Part shown: one piece after another, positions 40,825 through 49,659 of the stretch | How positions within the stretch are numbered: the first letter of the stretch is position 1 | Layout: the number at the start of each line of letters is the position of its first letter | NCBI RefSeq assembly: GCF_010119195.1 | Contig: NZ_WRXL01000003.1 | Coordinates: 235,639-299,638, forward strand | DNA from: Haloarcula salina | Lineage (GTDB): Archaea > Halobacteriota > Halobacteria > Halobacteriales > Haloarculaceae | DNA length: 64,000 nt | Reading direction: 5' to 3' | Program-made: the position numbers and the translations under genes | The notes under the pieces: generated by a model | What the model saw: only the letters and a program-made list of their open reading frames with translations | The model's database searches: none | What the model was told of the DNA's origin: nothing

Positions 40825-41924
40825 CACTCGGATGAGGGGCCGCCGGGACCTTGGTTGTGCTGGTCGGGGCGGTCGAACCGGGCCTCGGCGACGGCGAATG
40901 CGAGCGTGCTGACGAGGCCGAGCAGGGTTCCGCCGGTCAGCATCACCGCGAGGTATTCGAGGTCCTGGTTCCCGAGGAAAAAGGCGCTGACGGCGTGGAG
41001 GACGGCGGCGATGGCGAGGACGTAGAACGGGGCGTTGAGGTACCGCCAGCGGAAGGTCCCGTCGAGGTACTCGTCGGTGACGCGGCCGAGGCTGGAGGTG
41101 ATGCCGGCGGCGGCGAACCACTGGATGGCCCCGGCGACGAGCGACGCCAGCACCTCGACGACGGTGTGGGGTTCCGGCTGGGCGTCGAGGCGCTGGACCC
41201 CGCTGACGCCGCCGATGACGAGCAGCGCCGCGGCGACGACGTACGTGATGATGGTGACGCGGCCGGCGTAGAGCCCCGAGGTCACCCGCTCGGCGGTCTC
41301 GTCGAGGATTTCCTCGGCCCCCAGCCCGCGGGCGAGGATGTACAGGCCCAGCAGGCCGGAGATGACCCCCAGCGCCGACCCGGGATAGCCGAGCAGTTCG
41401 ACGACGATAGTCAGCGGGTAGATGAGCAGGAGGATGCCCAGCGGCACGAGGATGGTCCCCCGAGTCTCGGGGTCGTCGAGCACCTGTTTGATCGTGTAGT
41501 ACATCGATTCGAGGTTCTGGGCCTGGCGGACGACGACGCGGCGGACGCCGTCGATGCGGACCCGCGAGCGGATGACGGGGACGACCGACTCGTCCTGCGC
41601 GCCGTCAGTGACGATGAGCGCGCGCACGTCGTCGCTCGCCGCCAGCGACGCGAGCACGGTATCGACCTCCTCGCCGACGGCCCGGTTGGCGGCCACGTCG
41701 CTGCCTTCGAGGCCGGTGACGGCCGCCACTTCGACCTCCTCGTCGTCGACCTCGTCGTAGATGTGGACGCCCTCGAACAGGACGTTCACGTCGGAGTCCT
41801 CGGGGTCGTTCGAGGCCAGCGCGACCGCCGCATCGACGACTGCGTCTCGCCCGATGACCGGCGTCTCGATGCCGGTCTTGCGGCCGAGGTCGTCGTCGAG
41901 GTCGATACACAGCACCAGCAGCAT
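40824..41924 (-). CDS. DUF373 family membrane protein
   Basis: 366 aa. Residues 1-~135 are a cytosolic alpha/beta domain (MLLVLCIDLDDDLGRKTG, then LIVTDGAQDESVVPVI). From ~150 on there are about six membrane helices. DUF373 is an archaeal family of unknown function; the N-terminal DLDDD and DGAQDE motifs suggest a nucleotide- or phosphate-binding domain. Confidence 0.88.
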   Translation of the reverse strand: MLLVLCIDLDDDLGRKTGIETPVIGRDAVVDAAVALASNDPEDSDVNVLFEGVHIYDEVDDEEVEVAAVTGLEGSDVAANRAVGEEVDTVLASLAASDDVRALIVTDGAQDESVVPVIRSRVRIDGVRRVVVRQAQNLESMYYTIKQVLDDPETRGTILVPLGILLLIYPLTIVVELLGYPGSALGVISGLLGLYILARGLGAEEILDETAERVTSGLYAGRVTIITYVVAAALLVIGGVSGVQRLDAQPEPHTVVEVLASLVAGAIQWFAAAGITSSLGRVTDEYLDGTFRWRYLNAPFYVLAIAAVLHAVSAFFLGNQDLEYLAVMLTGGTLLGLVSTLAFAVAEARFDRPDQHNQGPGGPSSE

Positions 41925-41985
41925 CTAGGGGCGCTACGCCGTCTGTGTTTAACTTCTTTCGGGGACGGACGGCGGCCGCACCGCG

Positions 41986-43326
41986 CTATCTGATGTGGCC
42001 CGGGTCGGCCGGGCGGGCTTCGACCGGCTCCGGGGAGTCGCCCAGCCGCGAGACGAGCCACAGGACCGGCACGAGCAGCGCGCCCCCGACGACGAACGGC
42101 GACCAGTAGCCGACGGCGTAGTAGAGCCCGCCCATGACCGGCGGGCCGACGGTCCGGGCGAGGCTGCCGGCCCCCTGCGTGATGCCGAAGGCGCTCCCCT
42201 GGACGGCCGCGCCGGCCCGCTGGGAGACGAGCGCCGTCAGCGTCACCGAGAGAATCCCGTTCCCTAACGGCAGCAGCGTCAGCAGCACCAGCAGCCCGAG
42301 CAGCTCCGGCGTGAGGAAGGGGACGGCGGCGGTCAGGTCCGGCAGGACGGATCCGAGCGACCGCGAGGCCGGAATCGCGCCGACGCCGACGACGAGCAGG
42401 GCGGTGCCGAACAGCGAGAGCCTGACGGGGCTGTAGCGGGCCGAGAGCCGCCCGACGAGGACGCCCTGCGTGACGACGGCCACAACGCCGATGTACGTCA
42501 GCAACAGCGCGCTCTGGGCGGCGGTGTAGCCGTAGATGTCGGCGACGTACGGGACGAACATCACCTGGACGCCGGAGAAGGCGAACGAGACGAGGAAGAA
42601 CGCGCCGAGCAGGTCGCGGAGGCCGGCCGTCGCCACCGCCGCCCGGAGCTGTGCGACCATCGACGGGCGCTCGGTGGGGGAAGCGGAGGAGGACGGCCGA
42701 TCCGGCTCCGGGAGGAACAGGAGCGCGACGACGACGCCACAGAGGCTCGCGAACGCGGCGGCGAAGCTCGGCAGCGAGAAGCGCGTGATCGGCACCGTGG
42801 CCGGCAGGAGGGCGTCGACCGCGGCGACCGTGGCGTCGAAGCTCAGGACCGCGCCGATACCGGGCCCGAAGATGAACCCCAGGCCGAAGGCGGCCCCGAT
42901 GAATCCCAGCGCGGCGGCGCGTCGCTCCGGCGGCGTCACGTCGGCGACGTAAGCCTGCGCCGTCGAGAGGTTCCCGCCCATCGCGCCGGCGAGCATCCGG
43001 GAGACGAACAGGAGCCACAGTGCGCTAGCCAGCCCGAACACGGTCCAGGCGACCACGGAGCCACACAGCGACACTACCAGGACCGGCCGACGGCCCACGC
43101 GGTCCGATAGCGACCCCAACAGCGGGGCGAAGGCGAACTGCATCGCGGAGTAGGAGGCCGCGAGCAGGCCGATGACGAACTCCGTCCCGCCGGGGAACGA
43201 GCGCGTGTAGTACGGCAGGATGGGGATGACGATGCCGAACCCCAGCAGGTCGAGGAAGACGACGAAGAAGACGACCGCCAGCCCGCGGCGGTTGCTGCTC
43301 CCGGTGCCGGCCTCGTCGTCGGTCAT
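41986..43326 (-). CDS. MFS transporter (DHA1/TetA-like)
   Basis: 446 aa, 12 membrane segments. Motif A between helices 2 and 3 reads GSLSDRVGRRPVLV, and motif C-like GAAFGLGFIFGPGIGA is present in helix 5, as in drug:H+ antiporters. Acidic N-terminus. The start at 43326 is used because the upstream extension is antisense to the radical SAM gene. Probably an exporter; substrate unknown. Confidence 0.9.
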   Translation of the reverse strand: MTDDEAGTGSSNRRGLAVVFFVVFLDLLGFGIVIPILPYYTRSFPGGTEFVIGLLAASYSAMQFAFAPLLGSLSDRVGRRPVLVVSLCGSVVAWTVFGLASALWLLFVSRMLAGAMGGNLSTAQAYVADVTPPERRAAALGFIGAAFGLGFIFGPGIGAVLSFDATVAAVDALLPATVPITRFSLPSFAAAFASLCGVVVALLFLPEPDRPSSSASPTERPSMVAQLRAAVATAGLRDLLGAFFLVSFAFSGVQVMFVPYVADIYGYTAAQSALLLTYIGVVAVVTQGVLVGRLSARYSPVRLSLFGTALLVVGVGAIPASRSLGSVLPDLTAAVPFLTPELLGLLVLLTLLPLGNGILSVTLTALVSQRAGAAVQGSAFGITQGAGSLARTVGPPVMGGLYYAVGYWSPFVVGGALLVPVLWLVSRLGDSPEPVEARPADPGHIR

Positions 43327-43443
43327 ACCGCACCCTGCGGCGGGCAGGGGGATAAGACCGCCGTCCGGACCATGCCGACTCACACCACGGCGGGTGCGAT
43401 GCGCACGCTTTTTCCCGCTGGGAGGAGTCACTAGGCACACACG

Positions 43444-44472
43444 ATGATCTCCGAGGGCTGCGAACAGTGCGCCAAAGGCGGCAAGATGGTGCTGTTCGTC
43501 TACGGCTACTGCGACCAGCGCGACTGCTTCTACTGTCCCCTCGGGGAGAACCGCAAGAACGTCACCCAGATGTACGCCAACGAGCGGCCCGTCGAGTCCG
43601 ACGCGGACGTCATCGAGGAGGCCAAGCGCATGGACGCGCTCGGCACGTCCATCACGGGTGGCGAACCCCAGGAGGCCCTCGACCGGACCTGTCACCACCT
43701 GGAACTGCTGAAAGACGAGTTCGGCGAGGACCACCACACCCACCTCTACACCGGCATCCCCGGCGGCCGCGAGAACATGCGGCGTCTCTCGGAAGCCGGC
43801 CTCGACGAGATCCGTTTCCACCCGCCGCTGGAGCAGTGGGGCGACCTCCACGGCACGGAGTGGGAAGACATCCTCTACATCGCTCGCGAGGAGGGGCTGA
43901 CCCCGGCGTTCGAAATCCCCGGCATCCGCGCCGAGGAGGAGTTCCTCGAGTTCCTCGACGAGGGCGCGGCCGACTTCTGTAACATCAACGAGTTCGAGAT
44001 GTCCGACGGGAACTACCGCCGGATGCAGGAGGCCGGCTTCGAACTGAAAGACGGCCACATGAGCGCCGTCGAGGGCTCCCACGAGATCCTGGAGACCATG
44101 GGCGACCACGAGAAGGTGTACTTCTGTACGAGCGTGTTCAAGGACGCCGCCCAGCACCGCTCGCGGCTCAAGCGCATGGCCCGCAACATCGGCCGGGAGT
44201 TCGACGAGGTCACCGAGGACGGCACGCTCGTCTACGGCAAGGCCTGGGTCTCGGAAGCCCACCTCGACGCGCTCGGCGTCCCCGAGGAGTTCTACGCCGT
44301 CAAGTCCGAACACGTCGAACTCGCCTGGTGGCTGCTGGAGGAGATGGTCGAGGAGGGCGACGTGCCCAAGGGCGAGATCGTGGAGCAGTACCCGACCTAC
44401 GACGGGACCGTGGTCGAGCGGACGCCGCTGTCCGGCGGCGCGGGTAGCGGACGGGCGACGGCGGACGACTGA
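43444..44472 (+). CDS. radical SAM protein
   Basis: 342 aa. Cluster-binding region is YCDQRDCFYC, a CX4CX2C spacing rather than the common CX3CX2C, with the SAM motif SITGGEPQ downstream. A CEQC pair lies near the N-terminus. HTHLYTGIPGG and RFHPPLEQWG follow in barrel strands. The reaction is unknown; archaeal relatives are annotated only as radical SAM. The last ~30 codons are repeated downstream in non-coding DNA. Confidence 0.88.
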   Translation: MISEGCEQCAKGGKMVLFVYGYCDQRDCFYCPLGENRKNVTQMYANERPVESDADVIEEAKRMDALGTSITGGEPQEALDRTCHHLELLKDEFGEDHHTHLYTGIPGGRENMRRLSEAGLDEIRFHPPLEQWGDLHGTEWEDILYIAREEGLTPAFEIPGIRAEEEFLEFLDEGAADFCNINEFEMSDGNYRRMQEAGFELKDGHMSAVEGSHEILETMGDHEKVYFCTSVFKDAAQHRSRLKRMARNIGREFDEVTEDGTLVYGKAWVSEAHLDALGVPEEFYAVKSEHVELAWWLLEEMVEEGDVPKGEIVEQYPTYDGTVVERTPLSGGAGSGRATADD

Positions 44473-44890
44473 TTGTACGGCGACCGCAGGGAGCCGCTTT
44501 TTCATCGACGTTTTTCCAGGAGTGGTGCCCGCAGCGAACACCGTGAGCGAGGACACCCGACGCAGAAAAAGGTCGGCGCAGGTCGTGGAGCAGTACCCGA
44601 CCTACGACGGGACCGTGGTCGAGCGGACGCCGCTGTCCGGCGGCGCGGATAGCGGGCGGGCGACGGCGGACGACTGATTGTACGGCGACCGCAGGGAGCC
44701 GTTTCACCGTGACGAGCGAAGCGAGTCACGGCCGTTTTGGTCCAGATTTTTCAACGAGTGGTGTGCGAGCGGAGCGAGCACACCCGAGGCAGAAAAAGGT
44801 GGGATGCGGACCGTGGTCGAGCGGACGCCGCTGTCCGGCGGCGCGGGTAGCGGACGGGCGACGGCGGACGACTGATTGTACGGCGACCGA
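44382..44890. repeat. tandem ~200-bp duplications of the radical SAM 3' end
   Basis: The last ~95 bp of the gene plus ~110 bp of flank recur: the word CCCGACCTAC is at 44391 and 44596 (205-bp period), and ACCGTGGTCGAGCGG at 44407, 44612 and 44810 (205 then 198). Copies keep the C-terminal codons and stop but no start, so only copy 1 is coding. The 44473-44989 gap is largely made of these units. Confidence 0.9.
44705..44788. repeat. two hairpins with GAGCGNAGCGA loops
   Basis: CCGTGAC-GAGCGAAGCGA-GTCACGG at 44706-44730 and GGTGTGC-GAGCGGAGCGA-GCACACC at 44759-44784 (about). Both have perfect 7-bp arms around nearly the same 11-base loop. They resemble repetitive extragenic palindromes, and may also act as terminators. 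Confidence 0.6.
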
Positions 44891-44989
44891 ACGACAGCAG
44901 ACGGGTGAGCGGTCGGGACTGGCTCTGGGGTTCTCACTGAACGAGAACACACGCGGGGACTGACTGGGCTGGACAGCGTATCTCCTCGT

Positions 44990-45283
44990 ATGAGTCACAC
45001 AGAGCCGACCGCCGAAACCGAACGGATCTGGATGGTCGAACGGACCTTTTCCGCGGACTCGCCGCACATCCTCGTGATCGTGTACGCGACGCCCGACGGG
45101 GCGCGTTACCGCCAGAAGGAGCGCGCGTTCAATCGGTTCGGCGCAAGCGCCCCCGAAGTCACCGCCGCGATCGAGGCGTCTCCGGACGAACTGCGGCCGG
45201 TCGAGACGGCCGACCGTCGGGAGCGCTACGCGACGGAAGCCGAGCGGATGCGTGACCGCCACGACCCGGACGACGCGGTGTGA
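44990..45283 (+). CDS. small conserved haloarchaeal hypothetical protein
   Basis: 97 aa, alpha/beta: MSHTEPTAETERIWMVERTF then HILVIVYATPDGARYRQKER and a helical C-terminus. No motif recognised. It lies just past the repeated radical SAM tails. Confidence 0.72.
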   Translation: MSHTEPTAETERIWMVERTFSADSPHILVIVYATPDGARYRQKERAFNRFGASAPEVTAAIEASPDELRPVETADRRERYATEAERMRDRHDPDDAV

Positions 45284-45398
45284 GCGCCCGATCCCGACAC
45301 ACAGGATTCTCTCCGGCGGACCAGTCGAAAGCGGAACGAAACCGCTCTAGTCGTCAATTTGATACGCTCCTGTCGAGACTGTACAGCCGAATCCCTCC

Positions 45399-46232
45399 AT
45401 GCGACTCGCTATCGACAGCGGCAAGCTGCTGTACGCGCTCGGAGTCCTGTTCGCCGCGGCGGCGCTCCTGTACTTCGTCCGCGACGTGGTGTTCGACCTC
45501 TCGATAACGGTGAAGGCCGCCCTGCTGTTGCTCGGGTTCGTCGCGTTCGTCGTCGCCGGCGTGGCCCTGGAACAGGACGTGCTGGACGTGGTCGCCTTCG
45601 CGCTCGCCGGCGTGACCTACGTCGTGTTCGTCGGCTACGTCGTCGTCCGCTACCGGCCCGGCGAGACGGGGACCTTCCTGCTGCTCGCGGCGTCGGCAGC
45701 GCTGTTCGTGGCGCTGGGCTACGCGCTCCGCCGGGGCCTCCCGTCGCTGTCGCGGCGGCCGGCGGCCTACGCGCTCGGCGCGCTCGTCGTGGTGAGCGTC
45801 CTCCTCGTCGGGGCCGACGCGGCCACCGGCGGGGTGCGCTACGACGTGCAGACCAACGACTCGGTCACGGTGGCGGTCCCCGCGGGTGAGCAACCCCGAG
45901 GCTACGTACCCGTCACGCGCCGGATCGGGTCAATCACCGCCGCGAACCCGTCGCCGTTCACCCGCGCGCTCTCGCTGCCGGATATATCGGGCTGCATCGT
46001 CGGGCAGACCGCACCCCGCGAGGACCTGTGGGTGAGCACCGACATCGAGTGGGACGAGGACACCATCGCCGGGTCGACGACGCGGGCCTACGCCCTCACC
46101 GGCGAGTTCACGCTCGACGCGAACCGGACGGAGCCGACGACCTACGCCGTCGAGCGGGGCATCGACTGCTCCGCAGAGCGGTCGGAACCGACCATCGCGA
46201 TCACGGTCGGCGAGAACAGCCGGCCCGACTGA
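45399..46232 (+). CDS. membrane protein with C-terminal exported domain
   Basis: 277 aa. Five hydrophobic segments in the first ~145 residues (LLYALGVLFAAAALLYFV, AALLLLGFVAFVVAGVAL and others) followed by a ~130-residue soluble beta-rich domain likely outside the membrane, with Cys in SGCIVG and GIDCSAE that could pair. Function unknown. Confidence 0.78.
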   Translation: MRLAIDSGKLLYALGVLFAAAALLYFVRDVVFDLSITVKAALLLLGFVAFVVAGVALEQDVLDVVAFALAGVTYVVFVGYVVVRYRPGETGTFLLLAASAALFVALGYALRRGLPSLSRRPAAYALGALVVVSVLLVGADAATGGVRYDVQTNDSVTVAVPAGEQPRGYVPVTRRIGSITAANPSPFTRALSLPDISGCIVGQTAPREDLWVSTDIEWDEDTIAGSTTRAYALTGEFTLDANRTEPTTYAVERGIDCSAERSEPTIAITVGENSRPD

Positions 46233-46233
46233 C

Positions 46234-46551
46234 TCAGGACCCCGCGAGTTCGGCCAGGCACTCCTGGCAGTACGTGGCGTCGCCCATGTTCGGCGTTCCA
46301 CAGGCCCCACACCGCGCGAGGGTCGAGTCGGTCGGCGAGGACGTGGCACGGCCTGGTGACGGCGCAACGGACAGCGGTCCCGACGGCGACTGCTCCATCG
46401 TCTCGGCGCGCTGTTGGACCTGCTCGATGAGTTCGTCGTCGCGCATCGCCTCCAGGGCGTGCCAGAGCCCCAGAAACAGCAGCGTCGGGGCGACGATGAC
46501 GAACAGCCCCGTGAGGACGCGAAAAGCCAGTTCGACCTGCCCGAGTGGCAT
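46234..46551 (-). CDS. membrane-anchored zinc-ribbon protein
   Basis: 105 aa. Hydrophobic N-terminal helix (LTGLFVIVAPTLLFLGLW), charged linker, then a C-terminal zinc ribbon CGAC...CQEC (about 81-98). Such double-zinc-ribbon small membrane proteins are common in haloarchaea; role unknown. Confidence 0.8.
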   Translation of the reverse strand: MPLGQVELAFRVLTGLFVIVAPTLLFLGLWHALEAMRDDELIEQVQQRAETMEQSPSGPLSVAPSPGRATSSPTDSTLARCGACGTPNMGDATYCQECLAELAGS

Positions 46552-46591
46552 ACGTTCACGTGGGGCTCGACGAAGGTGTATCCTTCGCCGG

Positions 46592-46966
46592 TCAGTAGTG
46601 ATACAGCGAGACGACCCACGGGAGGCGGTTGTACATCCAGATCGCCAGCGGGAGACCGACGACGGTCACCGAGAGGGCGTAGGCGACGCCGGTCCAGACG
46701 CCGCTGGCCCACCAGCCGACGAGCAGGAACCACGCCGCGCGGACGAGCAGCGAGTGCTGTGTCCCGCCGTCGCTGGACTCCACGATGGCGTCGCGGCGCT
46801 TCAGCGACAGGACGAACGGCACCCTGTTGATCATCTTGATGCCGAGCGGGATGCCGACGATCGTGACGTTCAGCAGCCACGCGACCGAGAGCCACAGGCC
46901 GGTCGCCCACCAGCCGACGAGCAGAAACCACGCCGCGCGGACGAACAGGGACCGCTGGTCGCTCAT
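46592..46966 (-). CDS. YccF-domain membrane protein with internal duplication
   Basis: 124 aa. Two copies of VRAAWFLLVGWWA-x-G-W...TVVG.PL.I...NR.P.V.SL, at about 9-55 and 74-121, as in YccF family proteins. Four short membrane segments. Function unknown across the family. Confidence 0.9.
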   Translation of the reverse strand: MSDQRSLFVRAAWFLLVGWWATGLWLSVAWLLNVTIVGIPLGIKMINRVPFVLSLKRRDAIVESSDGGTQHSLLVRAAWFLLVGWWASGVWTGVAYALSVTVVGLPLAIWMYNRLPWVVSLYHY

Positions 46967-47188
46967 ACCGGATCTACCCGGTCTGTCGGCATAAGTCTCC
47001 GGTCCGCGAGCGTGCGGACGCGACGACGACGAGCGGGCGGACGGGCGACGGTTCGGAGCCGTCAGTATCGAATGTGAAATCTTACGAGGGGATTCAGTCA
47101 GTAAGGGGACAGGTGCGATATTCTAAAACGCGCCTTTCAGACCGCTTTCTCCGGAAATATCGGTCAGTCCGTTCGTCTATTTCCCTGT

Positions 47189-47198
47189 CAATAACCCT
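47189..47198 (+). promoter_or_regulatory. TATA-like box for the chemotaxis transducer
   Basis: CCTATATATC lies about 50 nt upstream of the ATG at 47245, predicting a short 5' leader of about 25 nt. Confidence 0.45.
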
Positions 47199-47244
47199 AT
47201 ATATCTCGTAGTTTTTTGTACGATAACTGGAAACCGGCGGACGA

Positions 47245-49638
47245 ATGGTGAGCCGAGATTTCCGCCCGGACCGACCCCGGATCGCCCGTCTCGTCCCCGA
47301 CGCCGTGCGAGGCAGGTTCGTCCGGAAGTTCGCGGCCGCGGTGCTGGTGGCGGTACTGGTCGCCGGTGGGATCGGAGCGGTGTTCTACACCGACACGACG
47401 CAGACGCTCGACCGGCGCGTGGAGTCACAGGTCGTCTCGACCGCACAGTTGCAGGCCGACGGCCTCGACAACTGGGTCGACGGCTTCCGCCGGCAGACCC
47501 GCACGCTCTCGTCGGTCAAGGAGTTCCAGAACGGGCAGCCGAACGTCATCAGGGACTATCTCCTGCTCGAATCGAACGACCTCACGTCGGAGTTCGTCGC
47601 CGTCCACTACGTGCAGGCGTCCGACGGGACGGTCGAGGCGAGCACCGCCAGCGGGGTCCGCGGCGAGTCACTGGCGGCCCTCGGCGTCCCGTGGGGCTCG
47701 GAGATGGGTGCCATCGACGCCGAGACCGACACGTCGGAGACAGTCGTCGTCCCCGAAGAGCCCTACCGGTCGCCGGTGACCAACGACAGCGTCCTGGCGT
47801 TCGTCAGCTCCGCCCCGCAGAACACGGAACATCTCGTCGTCGTCGAGGCGAATCTCTCGGCCCGCACCGGGGCGTTCCGGGGGTCGCTGGCCGACAGCGA
47901 GACGACGATCCTCGGACCGGACGGCGCGGCCGTCGTCGGAGACGGCGTTTCCCCGGAGACGGCCGCGGCGGTCACGGAAGACGACAGCGGCTTCAGGCAG
48001 TCATCGGGGACGGTGTACGGCTACTCGCCCCTCGACAGCGTCCGCTGGACGGTCGTGACGCAGGTGCCGGCGGCGAGCGCCTACGCCCTCCGGAACCAGA
48101 TCGCGACCAGCCTCCTCCTGACGCTCGCGTCCGCGGTGGTCGTCCTGGGTGGGGTGACCATCGCGATGAGCAAGCGCTCGGCGACGGCCCTCTCAGACCT
48201 CGCCGAGACGGCCGACGAGATGCGAGCCGGCGACCTCGACGTGACGCTCGACACGTCCCGGTCCGACGAGGTCGGGCGACTGTTCGACGCCTTCGACGAG
48301 ATGCGCCGGTCCCTCCGCGAGCAGATCACCGACGCCGAGCGGGCCAGAGAGACCGCCGAGTCCGCCCGAAGCGAGGCCGAAACGGCGACGCGGGAGGCCG
48401 AGAAAGCCCGCGAGGCCGCTGAGGAGCGCACGGAGCGCCTCCAGGCCCGCGCCGACGACTACGCCGAGGTCATGGCCGCCTGCGCCGACGGCGACCTGAC
48501 GGTGCGGATGGCGACGGACGCCGAGGCCGAGTCGATGTCCCGCATCGCGACGGCGTACAACGACCTGCTCGACGAGTGGGAGGGCACCATCCGCGAGGTC
48601 CGGTCGTTCAGCGAGTCCGTCGAGAGTGCAAGCGTTGCGGTCTCTGAGAACGTCGCCGCGGTGCAGGACCGCAGCGCCAGCGTCAAGGACTCGGCCGCGG
48701 AGATGGCCGACGGCGCGGAGACGCAGTCCGCGAAGCTCGAAACCGTCTGGGCCGAACTGGAGGACCTCTCCGCCACCGTCGAGGAGGTGTCCGCCGCCGC
48801 CGACACCGTTCGAAACAGGGCCGACGGGGCGCTCGACCGGTCGCGGAGCGGTCGAGACGCGGCCGCACGCGCGGCCACGGCGCTCGACGAGATCGAGGCC
48901 TCGACCGACCGGACCGTCACGCAGGTCGAAGAACTCGACGCGCTGATGGGCGAGATCGAGTCCGTCACCGACCTCATCACGGATATCGCCGACCAGACGA
49001 CGATGCTCGCGCTGAACGCCAACATCGAGGCCGCCCGCGCCGGCAGCGGCGGCGAGGGCGACGGGTTCGCCGTCGTCGCCGACGAGGTGAAGACGCTCGC
49101 CGACGAGACCGTCGCGGCCACCGACGACATCGAGACCGCCATCGTCGAGATGCGCGACCAGGTCGAGCGCACCGTCGACGAGATGCACGCGACGCAGTCG
49201 AAGGTCGATACCGGGACCGAGACCGTCGGCGAAGCCCTGGACGCGTTCGACGGCATCGTCGACGACATCGAGGACGCGACTACCGGGATGCGCGAGATCG
49301 ACCGCGCCACGGACGAGCAGGCCGAGTCCACGCAGGAGGTCGTCTCGATGGTCGAGGCGGTCGGCGACATCAGCGACGACACGGCGGCCGAGGCGACGGC
49401 CGTCGCCGACGCGACGACCGAGCAGGTCGCGGCCGTCGACAGCGTCGATGCCTCCGTCACGGAGCTCTCGGACCGGGCGAGCGAACTGGGGACGGCGCTG
49501 GAAACGTTCACCGTTGAGGGCGGCACGGCCGCCGGCGAACGTGATACAGACGTGTTCGACGCGGCGGGCGACGACCGCGAAGAAGTGGAGTCGGCGGGCG
49601 ACGACCGCGAAGAAGTGGAGTCGGCGGGCGACGACTGA
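47245..49638 (+). CDS. methyl-accepting chemotaxis transducer (Htr)
   Basis: 797 aa. Membrane helix ~32-52, extracellular Cache-like sensor ~55-285, second helix ~290-312, HAMP ~313-365 (SDLAETADEMRAGDLDV) and a second HAMP-like segment (CADGDLTVRMATD), then long helices with the hairpin tip ALNANIEAARAG and ADEVKTLADET that bind CheA/CheW. The C-terminal tail has three SAGDD units from a 30-bp DNA repeat. No che genes adjacent; an orphan receptor. Ligand unknown. Confidence 0.93.
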   Translation: MVSRDFRPDRPRIARLVPDAVRGRFVRKFAAAVLVAVLVAGGIGAVFYTDTTQTLDRRVESQVVSTAQLQADGLDNWVDGFRRQTRTLSSVKEFQNGQPNVIRDYLLLESNDLTSEFVAVHYVQASDGTVEASTASGVRGESLAALGVPWGSEMGAIDAETDTSETVVVPEEPYRSPVTNDSVLAFVSSAPQNTEHLVVVEANLSARTGAFRGSLADSETTILGPDGAAVVGDGVSPETAAAVTEDDSGFRQSSGTVYGYSPLDSVRWTVVTQVPAASAYALRNQIATSLLLTLASAVVVLGGVTIAMSKRSATALSDLAETADEMRAGDLDVTLDTSRSDEVGRLFDAFDEMRRSLREQITDAERARETAESARSEAETATREAEKAREAAEERTERLQARADDYAEVMAACADGDLTVRMATDAEAESMSRIATAYNDLLDEWEGTIREVRSFSESVESASVAVSENVAAVQDRSASVKDSAAEMADGAETQSAKLETVWAELEDLSATVEEVSAAADTVRNRADGALDRSRSGRDAAARAATALDEIEASTDRTVTQVEELDALMGEIESVTDLITDIADQTTMLALNANIEAARAGSGGEGDGFAVVADEVKTLADETVAATDDIETAIVEMRDQVERTVDEMHATQSKVDTGTETVGEALDAFDGIVDDIEDATTGMREIDRATDEQAESTQEVVSMVEAVGDISDDTAAEATAVADATTEQVAAVDSVDASVTELSDRASELGTALETFTVEGGTAAGERDTDVFDAAGDDREEVESAGDDREEVESAGDD
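49561..49635 (+). repeat. 30-bp tandem repeat in the transducer tail
   Basis: The unit TCGGCGGGCGACGACCGCGA plus AGAAGTGGAG is present about 2.5 times, encoding SAGDDREEVE. The copies are identical, so length variation between strains is likely. Confidence 0.9.
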
Positions 49639-49659
49639 GAAATCCGTTGTGGCTACGGC

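Noticed and set aside
43327-44556. Upstream extension of the MFS gene frame
   Set aside because: It is antisense to the radical SAM gene. The transporter has a good start at 43326.
44500-44963. Several short frames in the repeated radical SAM tails
   Set aside because: They only re-read duplicated 3' ends and hairpins and lack starts or independent composition.
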